Shown here: one piece after another, positions 8,559 to 16,763 of the stretch
Numbering within the stretch: position 1 is the stretch's first letter
Layout: every line of letters starts with the position of its first letter
Assembly (NCBI RefSeq): GCF_004143485.2
Contig: NZ_ML974130.1
Span: forward strand, 532,363-596,362
DNA: 64,000 nucleotides
Origin: Halorussus amylolyticus
GTDB taxonomy: Archaea > Halobacteriota > Halobacteria > Halobacteriales > Haladaptataceae
Reading direction: 5' to 3'
Position numbers and translations under genes: made by a program
The notes under the pieces: generated by a model
Database searches by the model: none
Seen by the model: only the letters and a program-made list of their open reading frames with translations
Told to the model about the DNA's origin: nothing

Positions 8559-8930
8559 CGGTCTCGCCTCTCGGCGAGAAGCGATACGAGTCCGAGGGTT
8601 AGGTAGGCATCTCGTGGTGATTTATCAGCGACTGACTGCGTCGCGGACGGTGAACGCTGGTCACTCTGTGCGGGTCGGATTCGTTTCTGACCGTGTAAAA
8701 CGAAATGCGGGAAAGGTAGTGGGCCGACGCAGATGTCGAACTCGGGAAGACGGTCCGGGATGCTCGCTCCGGAAGAGCAAACTCTTCCGTGCCCTCGTTC
8801 GCTTCGCTCACGAGGACTTCGCTGCGCTTCCGGGCGTGCGACTTCCCTGCTCGAATCTGCTTGGCGTCACGATTCCCGCTCTCGGAACGCCTCGCTATCG
8901 CTCGGCGTTCGTTGAGTGCGGGAAAGGTAG
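8559..8930. other. Gene-free region with tRNA 3'-end duplication
   Basis: No supported gene in 372 bp. It holds the promoter side of the cupin gene, a 29-nt copy of the tRNA-Pro 3' end and flank (8706-8734), and a 7-bp hairpin (8771-8777 with 8782-8788). Short frames here lack haloarchaeal protein character. Confidence 0.6.
8706..8734. repeat. Partial copy of the tRNA-Pro 3' end plus flank (candidate att scar)
   Basis: These 29 bases match 8917-8945 at 28 of 29 positions (A at 8726 where the other copy has G at 8937). The shared block covers the last 15 nt of the tRNA, including the discriminator, and 14 nt beyond its 3' end. With one inserted base the match extends a further eight bases into the T-loop. 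This is the pattern left by integration at a tRNA gene. Confidence 0.65.
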
Positions 8931-9003
8931 TGGGCCGGCGCAGATTCGAACTGCGGTTACGGCCACCCGAAGGCCGAAGGATACCAAGCTACCCCACCGG
9001 CCC
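8931..9003 (-). tRNA. tRNA-Pro(CGG)
   Basis: On the minus strand the 73-nt sequence folds as a standard tRNA. The seven-pair acceptor GGGCCGG/CCGGCCC carries discriminator A, and there is a D-arm containing TAGCTTGGTA. The anticodon stem is CGGCC/GGCCG with loop TTCGGGT (anticodon CGG, G at 37), and the T-arm is CGCAG-TTCGAAT-CTGCG. CCA is not encoded. Anticodon CGG reads proline codon CCG. A TATA-like CCATTAAAGG lies about 29 bp upstream. Confidence 0.95.
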
Positions 9004-9027
9004 GCATATCGAACGTAGCGACGACTG

Positions 9028-9037
9028 CCTTTAATGG
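9028..9037 (-). promoter_or_regulatory. TATA box of tRNA-Pro
   Basis: The minus strand reads CCATTAAAGG, centred about 29 bp before the first base of the tRNA at 9003. Confidence 0.6.
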
Positions 9038-9045
9038 TTCCGAAA

Positions 9046-9498
9046 TTATGCGCCGTCGCCGACCGCGGATTCGACGTACGTCACCGCCTCTCGCGGGGTC
9101 TCGACCACTTCGACGCCCGGCGCGTCGTGGGTCCCGAGACCGGCCACCGGGCGCTCGAACACGCCCGCGAAGCCGAGTTCCGAGAGCGTGCCCGGTCCGC
9201 CGTCGATGGCGATTGCGGCGTCGCTGTTCAGCACGACCAGCCCGTTCCGGGCGTGGCCGAGTCCGGTCGCGACGGCGACATCGACGTGGGGGTTCGCGAC
9301 TCGGCGGTCTTCGCCGGGGAGGATGCCGATGGTTCGGCCGCCCGCCTCGCTCGCGCCGCGACAGGCGGCTTCCATCACGCCGCCGAGACCGCCGCAGACG
9401 ACCTCGTGGCCGCGTTCGGCGAGCAGTCGGCCGACTTCTTGAGCGACCGCGGCTTCTTCGTCGGTGACGGTTCCGCCGCCGATGACGCTGACTCGCAT
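9046..9498 (-). CDS. LOG-family / TIGR00725-like nucleotide-binding protein
   Basis: A 150-residue Rossmann-like protein starting MRVSVIGGG. It has the GGLGGVMEAACRGA segment and the signature GGPGTLSELGF near residue 108, the GGxGTxxE motif of LOG/YvdD-like proteins. Plant and bacterial LOG proteins release cytokinin bases from nucleotides, but most archaeal relatives are uncharacterised, so only the fold and ligand class are called. I chose the ATG at 9498. The frame continues upstream through a tandem repeat array, which is not coding. The protein ends 43 bp from the tRNA gene. Confidence 0.83.
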   Translation of the reverse strand: MRVSVIGGGTVTDEEAAVAQEVGRLLAERGHEVVCGGLGGVMEAACRGASEAGGRTIGILPGEDRRVANPHVDVAVATGLGHARNGLVVLNSDAAIAIDGGPGTLSELGFAGVFERPVAGLGTHDAPGVEVVETPREAVTYVESAVGDGA

Positions 9499-9820
9499 GG
9501 GTGTGAGTCGTCGATGAAGGGTGTTGAGAATGTCGTTTACGCTTCGAGAAGGACCGAGGCCTTCGGACTCGCTTCCGCGAGACCAAACAGTGAGTCCGCG
9601 ACTTTGCGAGACCACACAACGAGTCCGTGACTTTGCGAGACCACACAACGAGTCCGTGACTCCCGGTACCTATGAGAAACCGCACAGCACTGCGACCGCC
9701 CAGCGACCGCACCGCGCCCCCGTGCCTCCCCGCGTGCGGTCGCGCCTTCGGGCGCGACCGCGGCGCGTCCCGTGGCTTGCGGAAATTCACGAAATCCGGG
9801 GTTCGCGTAAGTCCGCGAAA
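9499..9820. other. Gene-free region with short tandem repeats
   Basis: No supported gene in 322 bp between the LOG-family start and the trmY stop. The notable content is a three-unit, 29-bp tandem repeat at 9577-9663. The rest is GC-rich with no convincing frame. Confidence 0.6.
9577..9663. repeat. Three tandem copies of a 29-bp unit
   Basis: Units start at 9577, 9606 and 9635, each beginning GCGAGACCA and containing GAGTCCG-GACT. Units two and three are nearly identical; unit one has several changes. A period of 29 shifts the reading frame, so it is not a coding repeat. The units abut with no unique spacers. Confidence 0.8.
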
Positions 9821-10417
9821 TCAGTAGCTGACGAACCCCTCGGTGTCGAGATAGTTGTGCGCCACCGTAATCGCGTGGTCGGCGTGGAGGCGTTCGGGAC
9901 CGAGTCGGACCCGCTCGTCCGCGGCGTCGGCCAGCAGGGCTTCCTCCTCGTCCCGGAAGTCGTGGTGGTCCGAGAGGACGAACGCCGGGTTTTCGGGCGG
10001 CTCGACGTCCACTACGGGGTCGCCGTCCTCGTGGAGTTGTACTATCGTTCCCGTGCGCGCGACCTCCTCCAGAATCGGGTCGAACCCCCGCTTCGAGAGG
10101 TGGACGCCCGGCGTGCTCTCGGCTTCCATGTGGCCGATGGCCTCGTCTTTTTTGTCGAGGGCTTGCCGAATCAGCGCGGCAGTGCTTCGCTCGTCGGGGT
10201 TGAGCCGCCGGAGTTCGGACCCCTCGAACCGAATCGCGAGTTCGTCCCGAAGGACGAGGAAGACTCGCACGTCCTCGCGGATGTCGTGCGAGAGGAAAAA
10301 GGCGGAGTTGACGCACCGACACAGCACGTCGAGGCGGCCGGCGCTCCCCGCGAGGTCGTCGAGCGAGAAGTCGGAGGTCGTGGGCGCGTCGTGACCGAGG
10401 ACGATGAACTGTCGCAT
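9821..10417 (-). CDS. trmY: tRNA (pseudouridine(54)-N1)-methyltransferase TrmY
   Basis: A 198-residue SPOUT-class methyltransferase that methylates pseudouridine 54 of tRNA to N1-methylpseudouridine, the archaeal replacement for ribothymidine. The N terminus [11 protein letters not shown], the [16 protein letters not shown] segment near residue 30 and the C-terminal knot region FVLSDHHDF plus [13 protein letters not shown] match TrmY. Start at 10417, directly before the conserved RQFIVLG strand. The open frame continues far upstream, but that part is antisense to cetZ and is not coding. Divergent from cetZ. Confidence 0.93.
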   Translation of the reverse strand: MRQFIVLGHDAPTTSDFSLDDLAGSAGRLDVLCRCVNSAFFLSHDIREDVRVFLVLRDELAIRFEGSELRRLNPDERSTAALIRQALDKKDEAIGHMEAESTPGVHLSKRGFDPILEEVARTGTIVQLHEDGDPVVDVEPPENPAFVLSDHHDFRDEEEALLADAADERVRLGPERLHADHAITVAHNYLDTEGFVSY

Positions 10418-10781
10418 AGGCCGGTCTACTGGCGGGAGGATAATACGCGCGTCGAAGCCTCCCGAGAGTGAGACGGTCGGCTCAGGTAGCGGGTACGCGG
10501 TCCCTTCCGCCCAGAAACAGCCGGACTGCGTGTCGAGTCGTGAGCGCAACCGACCGCTCCGGAGGGGTCCCGACTCACCTGAAACAAACGACCCCTGACT
10601 CGCGGCCCACCGCCGCACTCGCTCGCGCAGTTCTCGTGTGGCCCCGCCTGAAACCCCGTTTGCCGCCGCATAACAATGTGTGTGTCCGACTACGGTTGGT
10701 GGTACGAGCCGATAACGCGGCGCTAATCCCGGCCTCCGGTCGGGTACCGTCGGACTATCGGCGTTAGGGAGGCACCAAGAT
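10418..10781. other. Divergent trmY-cetZ intergenic region
   Basis: 364 bp between two divergent starts with no supported gene. It should hold both promoters. A ribosome binding site for cetZ lies at the right end. No strong operator palindrome seen. Confidence 0.6.
10768..10772 (+). promoter_or_regulatory. Ribosome binding site of cetZ
   Basis: GGAGG ends nine bases before the ATG at 10782. A clear Shine-Dalgarno is uncommon in this window and implies that cetZ is made from a leadered mRNA. Confidence 0.7.
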
Positions 10782-11945
10782 ATGAAGCTCGCAATGATAG
10801 GCTTTGGGCAGGCTGGCGGGAAGATAGTGGATAGATTCGTCGAGTACGACCGGCGAATCGGGAGCGACGTCGTCCGGTCGGCCATCGCGGTCAACACCGC
10901 GAAGGCCGACCTCGGCGGACTCGACAACGTTCCCGAGCGCAACCGCGTGCTCATCGGACAGGCCCGCGTGAAGGGCCACGGTGTGGGCGCGGACAACGAA
11001 CTCGGCGCGGAAATCGCCGAGGAGGACATCGGCGAGGTACAGGGGGCCATCGACGAGGTTCCGGTCCACGAAATCGACGCGTTCCTCATCGTCGCGGGGA
11101 TGGGCGGCGGGACGGGGTCGGGCGGCGCGCCCGTCCTCGCCAAGCATCTCAAGCGCATCTACACCGAACCGGTGTACGGACTCGGCATCCTTCCGGCCCA
11201 AGACGAGGGCGGCATCTACACGCTCAACGCCGCGCGGTCGTTCAAGACGTTCGTGGACGAGGTGGACAATCTCCTCGTGTTCGACAACGACGCGTGGCGC
11301 GAGACGGGCGAGTCGGTCCGGGGCGGCTACGACCGAATCAACGAGGAAATCGTCCGGCGGTTCGGCGTGCTGTTCGCGGCGGGAGAGGTCCAGCAGGGCC
11401 AACAGGTCGCAGAGAGCGTGGTGGATTCGAGCGAAATCATCAACACGCTCGCGTGCGGCGGCGTCTCGACCATCGGCTACGCGACCGAGACGGTCGGAGG
11501 CACCGACGGCGGCCTCCTCGGCCGATTCAAAGACGACGAGGTGGACGCGACCCAGACCACGAACCGAATCACGAGCCTCGTCCGGAAGGCGGCGCTCGGC
11601 CGCCTCACCCTTCCCTGCGACGTCGAGAGCACCGAGCGGTCGCTCGTGGTCACGAGCGGGCCGCCGAAGTACCTGAATCGCAAAGGCGTCGAGCGCGGGC
11701 GGAAGTGGCTCGAAGACGAGACGCACTCGATGGAGGTCCGGGGCGGCGACTACCCGCTTCGGAGCACCGACCACGTGGGCGCGGTGACACTCCTGTCGGG
11801 TGTGACGGAAGTCCCGCGCATCAAAGAGCTACAGGGCGTTGCGGTCGAGACCCAGGACAACATCGAGACCATCCGCGAGGAGAGCGACGACAATCTGCAG
11901 AATCTGGTACAGGACGATGCCGGAGAGTTGGAGGCGCTGTTCTGA
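10782..11945 (+). CDS. cetZ: CetZ-family tubulin-like GTPase
   Basis: A 387-residue tubulin/FtsZ-superfamily GTPase. The N-terminal [19 protein letters not shown] nucleotide-binding loop and the tubulin signature GGGTGSG at residues 108-114 are intact. [14 protein letters not shown] near 38 and the [12 protein letters not shown] segment are typical of the archaeal CetZ branch rather than FtsZ1 or FtsZ2. CetZ1 of Haloferax controls rod shape and motility. It forms cytoskeletal filaments in the cytoplasm. An acidic C-terminal tail ([19 protein letters not shown]) may bind partners. Which CetZ paralogue this is needs a phylogeny. Confidence 0.92.
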   Translation: MKLAMIGFGQAGGKIVDRFVEYDRRIGSDVVRSAIAVNTAKADLGGLDNVPERNRVLIGQARVKGHGVGADNELGAEIAEEDIGEVQGAIDEVPVHEIDAFLIVAGMGGGTGSGGAPVLAKHLKRIYTEPVYGLGILPAQDEGGIYTLNAARSFKTFVDEVDNLLVFDNDAWRETGESVRGGYDRINEEIVRRFGVLFAAGEVQQGQQVAESVVDSSEIINTLACGGVSTIGYATETVGGTDGGLLGRFKDDEVDATQTTNRITSLVRKAALGRLTLPCDVESTERSLVVTSGPPKYLNRKGVERGRKWLEDETHSMEVRGGDYPLRSTDHVGAVTLLSGVTEVPRIKELQGVAVETQDNIETIREESDDNLQNLVQDDAGELEALF

Positions 11946-11969
11946 GTCGGAGTCACCTGCGTTCGGCGC

Positions 11970-12134
11970 TCACCACACACGGACTGCGGGGGTCTCGCAG
12001 TTCTCGCAGACGACTGCGTCGTCGCCCTTGAACGTCTCGCGGGTCAGCGTCCCCGCCGTGCACCAGCAGCAGTCGTCGCCGACGAGCGACCGAAGCATCG
12101 ACTCGGTCGTCCCGCTTCGAGAAGTTTCTTGCAT
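11970..12134 (-). CDS. Small two-CxxC zinc-ribbon protein
   Basis: A 54-residue protein with two cysteine pairs, CCWC and CENC, spaced as in a small zinc ribbon (TLTRETFKGDDAVV between them). Haloarchaea encode many such mini zinc proteins, some needed for growth or biofilm regulation; this one is not identified further. The start at 12134 (MQETSRSG) is the first ATG giving a sensible acidic N terminus; the internal ATG of MLRSLVG is an alternative. The longer open frame upstream overlaps GtrA antisense and is rejected. Confidence 0.7.
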   Translation of the reverse strand: MQETSRSGTTESMLRSLVGDDCCWCTAGTLTRETFKGDDAVVCENCETPAVRVW

Positions 12135-12190
12135 CGTTCGGATTGCTACCGCAACGGAGTATGAAACTGTCGATTCAGTAAGGAAATCCG

Positions 12191-12706
12191 TCACATCTGA
12201 ATCTTCCACGTCCATCGCGAGTCGAGATAGTACCGGTAGAGACCGCTGATGAAGATGGCGAACCCGTTCCCTATCAGATACATCAGGCCGCCCCACGTCA
12301 CGAACACGTAGAGCAGGCCCACTTGCAGGGGAATCGCGGTGCCGCGAACCACGTTGGTCCGGAGCAGTCCAACGAAGTACTCGAACCGGGTGGTGTGGCT
12401 GGAGTGCTGGAACGTCCACGCGTTGTTCACGACGTACTGAAGGAGGATGGTGACCTCGATGGCAATCGTGGCACCGATTAGATAGTTGAGTCCGCCGTAC
12501 TCGACGAGCATCCAGAGCAGGGCTGTCTGGACGAGCGCGGCCCCCGACCCGACGAGGACGAATCGGTAGAGGCGCACGACGGTTCTTCGTTCGACCAGAT
12601 TCCAGAGGTTCTGATATCCCATTCTCATTGGTGTCGGTCGCGTCTCGACGGGGCCGCGTGCGACGTCCGCGGGGCGGTGACGGAACCGAGTCACTGCGAC
12701 TCCCAC
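12191..12706 (-). CDS. GtrA family membrane protein
   Basis: A small four-helix membrane protein of the GtrA family, which is linked to flipping or transfer of lipid-linked sugars for surface polysaccharides. The signatures are YRFVLVGSGAALVQTALLWML, the second helix with ILLQYVVNNAWTFQ and the C-terminal SGLYRYYLDSRWTW. Start is uncertain. A GTG at 12706 lies about 30 bp after a TATA box and would give 171 residues, while the ATG at 12628 (MRMGYQN) gives a more typical 145. No glycosyltransferase gene adjoins it. Confidence 0.82.
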   Translation of the reverse strand: MGVAVTRFRHRPADVARGPVETRPTPMRMGYQNLWNLVERRTVVRLYRFVLVGSGAALVQTALLWMLVEYGGLNYLIGATIAIEVTILLQYVVNNAWTFQHSSHTTRFEYFVGLLRTNVVRGTAIPLQVGLLYVFVTWGGLMYLIGNGFAIFISGLYRYYLDSRWTWKIQM

Positions 12707-12732
12707 TCGTCCGCGTCGGTTCCGTCTATAGC

Positions 12733-12742
12733 GATATATAGT
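12733..12742 (-). promoter_or_regulatory. TATA box of the GtrA gene
   Basis: The minus strand reads ACTATATATC. It is about 31 bp before the GTG at 12706. If this is the only promoter, transcription starts almost exactly at that codon. Confidence 0.55.
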
Positions 12743-12893
12743 GCTTTCATCTCCTCCGACTAAAATCGTTGCTTTCGATTCGACGAACGTCGTTACTCTC
12801 CTCCTCCGACGAACGTCGCTGTTTTCGACCTCGACGCGGTCGCTCGAATCGAAGTCGGGTCGCGGCCCGAGACCCTGGGTTGCGGAAAGGCGT

Positions 12894-12901
12894 ACTTATT
12901 C
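12894..12901 (+). promoter_or_regulatory. TATA box of thrC
   Basis: ACTTATTC centred about 28 bp before the ATG at 12926, consistent with a leaderless mRNA. Confidence 0.65.
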
Positions 12902-12925
12902 GTCGGCGCGCGAGAGTCTCGGCGT

Positions 12926-14149
12926 ATGGACCACGTCACGACGCTCGCGTGTCCGCTCTGTGGCGAGACGTACGACCCCGAGCAAGTCATTTACACCTGC
13001 CCGAACCACGAGGGCGTGACGGGAATCTTGGAGGTCGAGTACGACTACGACGTTATCGACGACCGATTCGACGCCGATCTCGACGGCGACATCCCCGACC
13101 AGTGGAAGTACCGCGCGTTCCTTCCGGTCGCTGAGGACGCCGAAATCGTCAGTCTCGGCGAGGGCGGCACCGATATTCTCGACGCACCACGCCTCGGCGC
13201 GGAACTCGGCGTCGAGATGCGCATCAAAGACGACGGCCGGAATCCCACGGGCGTGCTGAAAGACCGCGCGACCAGCGTGGCGGTCACGAAGGCGAAGGCC
13301 GCCGGTCGGGACGTCATCACCTGCGCCTCGACCGGTAACGCCGCCGCCTCTCTCGGCGGGTACGCCGCGCGCGGCGGCCTCGACTGCCGTATCTTCGTGC
13401 CGGACGACGCCCCGGAGGGAAAACTCGCTCAACCGCTCGTCTACGGCGCGGACGTGCTGGGAGTCGCAGGAAGCTACGACGAGGCGTACGACCTCTCGCT
13501 CGAAGTCACCGAGGAGTTCGGGTGGTACAACCGAAACGCCGCCATCAATCCGTTTCAGGTCGAGGGCAAGCGAACCGTTGGCCACGAACTCGCAGAGCAG
13601 ACCCGCGACGACTGCCCCGACTGGGTGGTGTTCTCGATGGGCGACGGCTGTAGCATTGCGGGCGGGTGGAAGGGTTTCCGGGAGTTCGCCGACCTCGACT
13701 ACGTCGAGAACACCCCGAAGATGCTCGGCGTGCAGGCGGCGGGAGCCTCGGCCATCCACGACACCTTCCAAAACCACGACGATATCGCGGAGGTCGCCGA
13801 CACGCTCGCCGACAGCATCGCGGTCGGCCGCCCGCGCAACACGCTCAAAGCCTGCACGGCGCTCGACGAGAGCGGCGGCGACTCGGTGGTCGTGACCGAC
13901 GACGAGATTCTGGCGGCCGAAGCCACGCTCGGGCGCACCGAAGGAATCTACGCCGAACCGGCGGGGGCCGCGCCAATCGCGGGTATCCGAACGGCCCGTC
14001 AGGAAGGTATCATCGAGGCGGGCGAGTCGGTCGTGGCAGTCGTGACCGGCAACGGCCTGAAAGACGCCGAGAGCGCGATGCGCGCGGCCGGAGAAGTCGA
14101 GCGAATCGACCCGAACCTCGGCGACGTGGTCGAACGCTACGGCGAGTAG
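12926..14149 (+). CDS. thrC: Threonine synthase
   Basis: A 407-residue PLP enzyme that converts O-phosphohomoserine to threonine and phosphate in the cytoplasm. An N-terminal zinc-ribbon-like stretch holds C9, C12 and C25 (ACPLCGETY, YTCPNHEG). The PLP lysine is K112 in RNPTGVLKDRAT. The phosphate-binding loop is STGNAAASLGGYAARGG, and the C-terminal EPAGAAPIAGI segment is typical. Length and motifs match haloarchaeal ThrC. No other threonine pathway gene is adjacent. Confidence 0.93.
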   Translation: MDHVTTLACPLCGETYDPEQVIYTCPNHEGVTGILEVEYDYDVIDDRFDADLDGDIPDQWKYRAFLPVAEDAEIVSLGEGGTDILDAPRLGAELGVEMRIKDDGRNPTGVLKDRATSVAVTKAKAAGRDVITCASTGNAAASLGGYAARGGLDCRIFVPDDAPEGKLAQPLVYGADVLGVAGSYDEAYDLSLEVTEEFGWYNRNAAINPFQVEGKRTVGHELAEQTRDDCPDWVVFSMGDGCSIAGGWKGFREFADLDYVENTPKMLGVQAAGASAIHDTFQNHDDIAEVADTLADSIAVGRPRNTLKACTALDESGGDSVVVTDDEILAAEATLGRTEGIYAEPAGAAPIAGIRTARQEGIIEAGESVVAVVTGNGLKDAESAMRAAGEVERIDPNLGDVVERYGE

Positions 14150-14456
14150 AGACGACTGGGGGTTTTCGGTCGGACTTCCTCGTTCGCGGTGCGGGTGCGA
14201 TTTCATCCGTACCGGGAGTCGCTCGCTTCTCGCTGTTCGGACGCTCACACTCGGTTTTCACCACGAATACCACAGTGACTTCCCCGAAAGCTCTCGGCCG
14301 CTCTCGGTCGCTCCGCCGACTCGTTTCGTCGTTCCCTCGACTCGTCTCACACCACTGGCTTCGGCTTGCCTCGCTCTACTCTGCCCTGCCTCGACCTGCT
14401 CTGCTCCACGGTCTCACGGTACACAGATTGAAATACCGACGCGCGAACTGGCACGT
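14150..14456. other. Gene-free, pyrimidine-rich intergenic region
   Basis: 307 bp without a supported gene. From about 14330 to 14410 the plus strand is rich in CTC, CTG and CCT triplets (repeats like CCTCGACCTGCTCTGCTCC). The last 30 bp hold the promoter of the next gene. No other structure seen. Confidence 0.5.
14430..14437 (+). promoter_or_regulatory. TATA box of the M20 hydrolase gene
   Basis: GAAATACC is centred about 24-28 bp before the ATG at 14457, indicating a leaderless mRNA. Confidence 0.55.
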
Positions 14457-15695
14457 ATGAACGTGGCTCTCGACGACGAGCGGTTCCGCCAACGATTCGA
14501 AGCACTCAACGAAATCGGCGCGACCGAGCGCGGGGGCGTGAACCGCCCGTCGCTCTCGGCGGCGAACAAGGAAGCCCGCGATAAGCTGGTGACGTGGTTC
14601 GCCGACGCGGGTCTCGACGTGGTCGTGGACGAGATGGGAAACATCTTCGGGCGGCGCGACGGAACCGACGACTCGCTCGCCCCCGTGATGGTCGGGTCGC
14701 ACGTCGATAGCCAGTACAACGGCGGGCGGTTCGACGGCGTCATCGGCGTCCTCGCGGGTCTCGAACTAATCGAGACGCTCAACGACCGCGACGTTCGGAC
14801 CGAACGCCCGATAGAGGTAGTGTCGTGGAGCAACGAGGAGGGCGTGCGATTCCAGCCCGACATGCTCGGCAGCGGGGTGTTCGCGGGTCGGTTCGACACC
14901 GAGTACGCCCACTCGCTCGAAGACAAGGAGGGCGAGACGTTCGGCGAGGAACTCCGGCGAATCGGCTACGAGGGCGAGACGCCGTGCGAACCCCGCAGTC
15001 TCCACTGCTACTTCGAACTCCACGTCGAGCAGGGGCCGTACCTCGACGAGGCCGACCTGAGCGTGGGCGTCGTGGAGGGCGTCTACGGCTTCTCGTGGCT
15101 GAACGCCGCGTTCGAAGGAAGCGCCGACCACGCCGGACCCACGCCGATGCATCTGCGGTACGACGCGCTGGTCGCCACGAGCGACGTCGTTCAGGCGGTT
15201 CGGCGCATCGCAGGAACGGGGAGCGAGGACCTCGTCGGAACCGTCGGGTCGCTCGACGTGCGCCCCAACTCCATCAACGTCATCCCAGAGCGGGTGGAGT
15301 TCACGGTCGACTTCCGGTCGTACGACAACGCCGTGGTCGAAGCCGCTGTCGAGCGGGTCGGGCGCGAAATCGAGTGGGCCGCAGAACGCGAGGGCGTCGA
15401 GTGGGAGTGCGAGGAAATCATGCGCCTCGACGCCGACCCGTTCGCCGACGAGTGCATCGAGACGGTCGAACGCGCCGCCGAGCGCGTCGTGGGCGAGGAC
15501 GGCTACGCCCGCCTCGTCAGCGGTGCGGGGCACGACGCCAACTACCTCAACAAAATCTGCCCGACGGGCATGGTTTTCGTGCCGAGCGTCGACGGCATCA
15601 GCCACGTCGAGGAGGAGTACACCGAGTGGGACGACGTGGTCGCTGGCGCGAACGTCCTCGCTCACGCGGTGGTGGAGAAAGCCGGTGGAAAATAA
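14457..15695 (+). CDS. Zn-dependent amidohydrolase, hydantoinase/carbamoylase family (M20)
   Basis: A 412-residue M20-family metal hydrolase of the N-carbamoyl-L-amino-acid hydrolase / allantoate amidohydrolase / beta-ureidopropionase group. The metal-site motifs are GSHVDSQYNGGRFDG (near residue 80), SWSNEEGVRF (near 123) and FELHVEQGP (near 186), plus the later SGAGHDANYL carrying a late histidine ligand. The dimerisation insert lies about 210-325. It cleaves an N-carbamoyl or ureido group, releasing ammonia and CO2. The substrate is not evident because no hydantoinase or allantoinase adjoins. The leaderless ATG fits the upstream TATA box. Confidence 0.88.
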   Translation: MNVALDDERFRQRFEALNEIGATERGGVNRPSLSAANKEARDKLVTWFADAGLDVVVDEMGNIFGRRDGTDDSLAPVMVGSHVDSQYNGGRFDGVIGVLAGLELIETLNDRDVRTERPIEVVSWSNEEGVRFQPDMLGSGVFAGRFDTEYAHSLEDKEGETFGEELRRIGYEGETPCEPRSLHCYFELHVEQGPYLDEADLSVGVVEGVYGFSWLNAAFEGSADHAGPTPMHLRYDALVATSDVVQAVRRIAGTGSEDLVGTVGSLDVRPNSINVIPERVEFTVDFRSYDNAVVEAAVERVGREIEWAAEREGVEWECEEIMRLDADPFADECIETVERAAERVVGEDGYARLVSGAGHDANYLNKICPTGMVFVPSVDGISHVEEEYTEWDDVVAGANVLAHAVVEKAGGK

Positions 15696-16145
15696 AAGTA
15701 ATTGTATCTTCGTCGAAGGACATGTGGGGAAATTCGAACCAGCTTCTTTTAACTCATTTACAGTACATTCATAGGAATAAATGAGTAAAAGACCACAGAC
15801 GGACATATTATATCGGAATATCTGGATTTCTTAGTTTATTTGGCGGCACTCAGTTTCAATCGTCTCCTGACTGCCGATCGGACATCGGTGTGGTCGTTCC
15901 GAACCGGTGTCTTCGCTCCGGTTCTCGAAAAACGCACGTAAAAGCGGAATACTATACATCTGTGAAACGAGGTGCTCACCAGTCACTTGATCTCTCAATT
16001 ACGACCTACTCAATCGTCTATTTGACTCGCAGAGTCCCACCACCAGAAAGTACAGTTATTTATCTCTGCAACTGCGCTCCGGCTCCGCCGAGTGGTCGCG
16101 TCGGTACACGAATCGTTTATGTCTGCACTCCGAATAGGGTGACGG
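15696..16145. other. AT-rich gene-free island
   Basis: 450 bp with no supported gene and clearly lower GC than its surroundings, up to about 16080. It contains an A/T-rich hairpin at 15746-15791 directly after the hydrolase gene and several TATA-like stretches. No coding frame or complete tRNA was found on either strand. Confidence 0.6.
15746..15791. terminator. A/T-rich inverted repeat downstream of the M20 hydrolase
   Basis: The left arm CTTTTAACTCATTTA (15746-15760) pairs with TAAATGAGTAAAAG (15778-15791), with one extra base in the left arm and a 17-nt loop. It differs from the GC-rich perfect hairpins elsewhere. It is a plausible terminator, or a relic of mobile DNA. Confidence 0.5.
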
Positions 16146-16763
16146 ATGACCGAGTCCACGCCTACCTACAAGGTGTCGCGGGTCGCGCGGGAGCGCGACC
16201 TGCCGGGCGTCGAGGACGAACTCGCGGAGTACTGGACCCGAGACGACGACTCGATGAGCCTCCGCGAACTCGCGACCTACTTCAACGAGGCAGTCCTCCG
16301 GTCGGCGATGGAGAGTGCGGGCATCGAGTCGCTCGACGGCGAAGTCGCGAACACGTACCGCCTCCTGACCGACGACGAGGTGAGCAGCGGCGTCCGGACC
16401 GAGACCAGAAAACAACTCGAACGAAACGGCGTGGACGTGGACCGACTCGAATCGGACTTCGTCACGTATCAGGCGGTTCGAACGTACCTTCGCGAGGGTC
16501 GCGACGTGACCTACGAGCGACCCGACGACCAAGCCCGCGTCGAAACCGTCGCGCAGACGCTCGGCCGCTTGCAGAATCGCACCGCGACCGTGACCGAAAC
16601 CAAACTCGAACAGTTGCGAGACGCCGACCGAATCGACCTCGGGGAGTTTCGCGTCCTGCTGGACCTACAGGTATTTTGCCAGCAGTGTGAGACCCAGTAC
16701 GGCGTCGGAACGCTACTGGAGCGCGGCGGGTGCGACTGTCAGAACGGCGATTCGGCGGAGTAA
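16146..16763 (+). CDS. rdfA: Rod-determining factor RdfA-like protein
   Basis: A 205-residue cytoplasmic protein matching my memory of the haloarchaeal RdfA family. Supporting features are the N-terminal KVSRVARERDLPGVEDELAEYW, the MSLRELATYFNEAVLRSAM segment (residues 37-55), the strongly conserved-looking NTYRLLTDDEVSSGVRTE (69-86) and DFVTYQAVRTYL. The C-terminal part has a cysteine cluster (CQQCETQYG and GGCDCQ) that could bind zinc. RdfA is needed for rod shape in Haloferax. There is no DNA-binding or catalytic motif that I recognise. It stands alone after an AT-rich gap. Assignment is by family memory, not by alignment. Confidence 0.72.
   Translation: MTESTPTYKVSRVARERDLPGVEDELAEYWTRDDDSMSLRELATYFNEAVLRSAMESAGIESLDGEVANTYRLLTDDEVSSGVRTETRKQLERNGVDVDRLESDFVTYQAVRTYLREGRDVTYERPDDQARVETVAQTLGRLQNRTATVTETKLEQLRDADRIDLGEFRVLLDLQVFCQQCETQYGVGTLLERGGCDCQNGDSAE

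Noticed and set aside
8711-8790. Second tRNA gene next to tRNA-Pro
   Set aside because: Only a T-arm and acceptor 3' strand are present, with an extra base in the T-arm; there is no matching acceptor 5' strand, D-arm or anticodon arm.
9577-9663. Possible CRISPR array (three repeats of 29 bp)
   Set aside because: The units abut directly; there are no unique spacers and no cas genes in the window.
10418-11158. Long minus-strand extension of trmY across cetZ
   Set aside because: The conserved protein starts at 10417; the extension is antisense to the tubulin-like gene.
15731-15760. tRNA-like T-loop sequence (TTCGAA) on the minus strand
   Set aside because: The flanking bases do not form a T-stem and no other tRNA arms are present.
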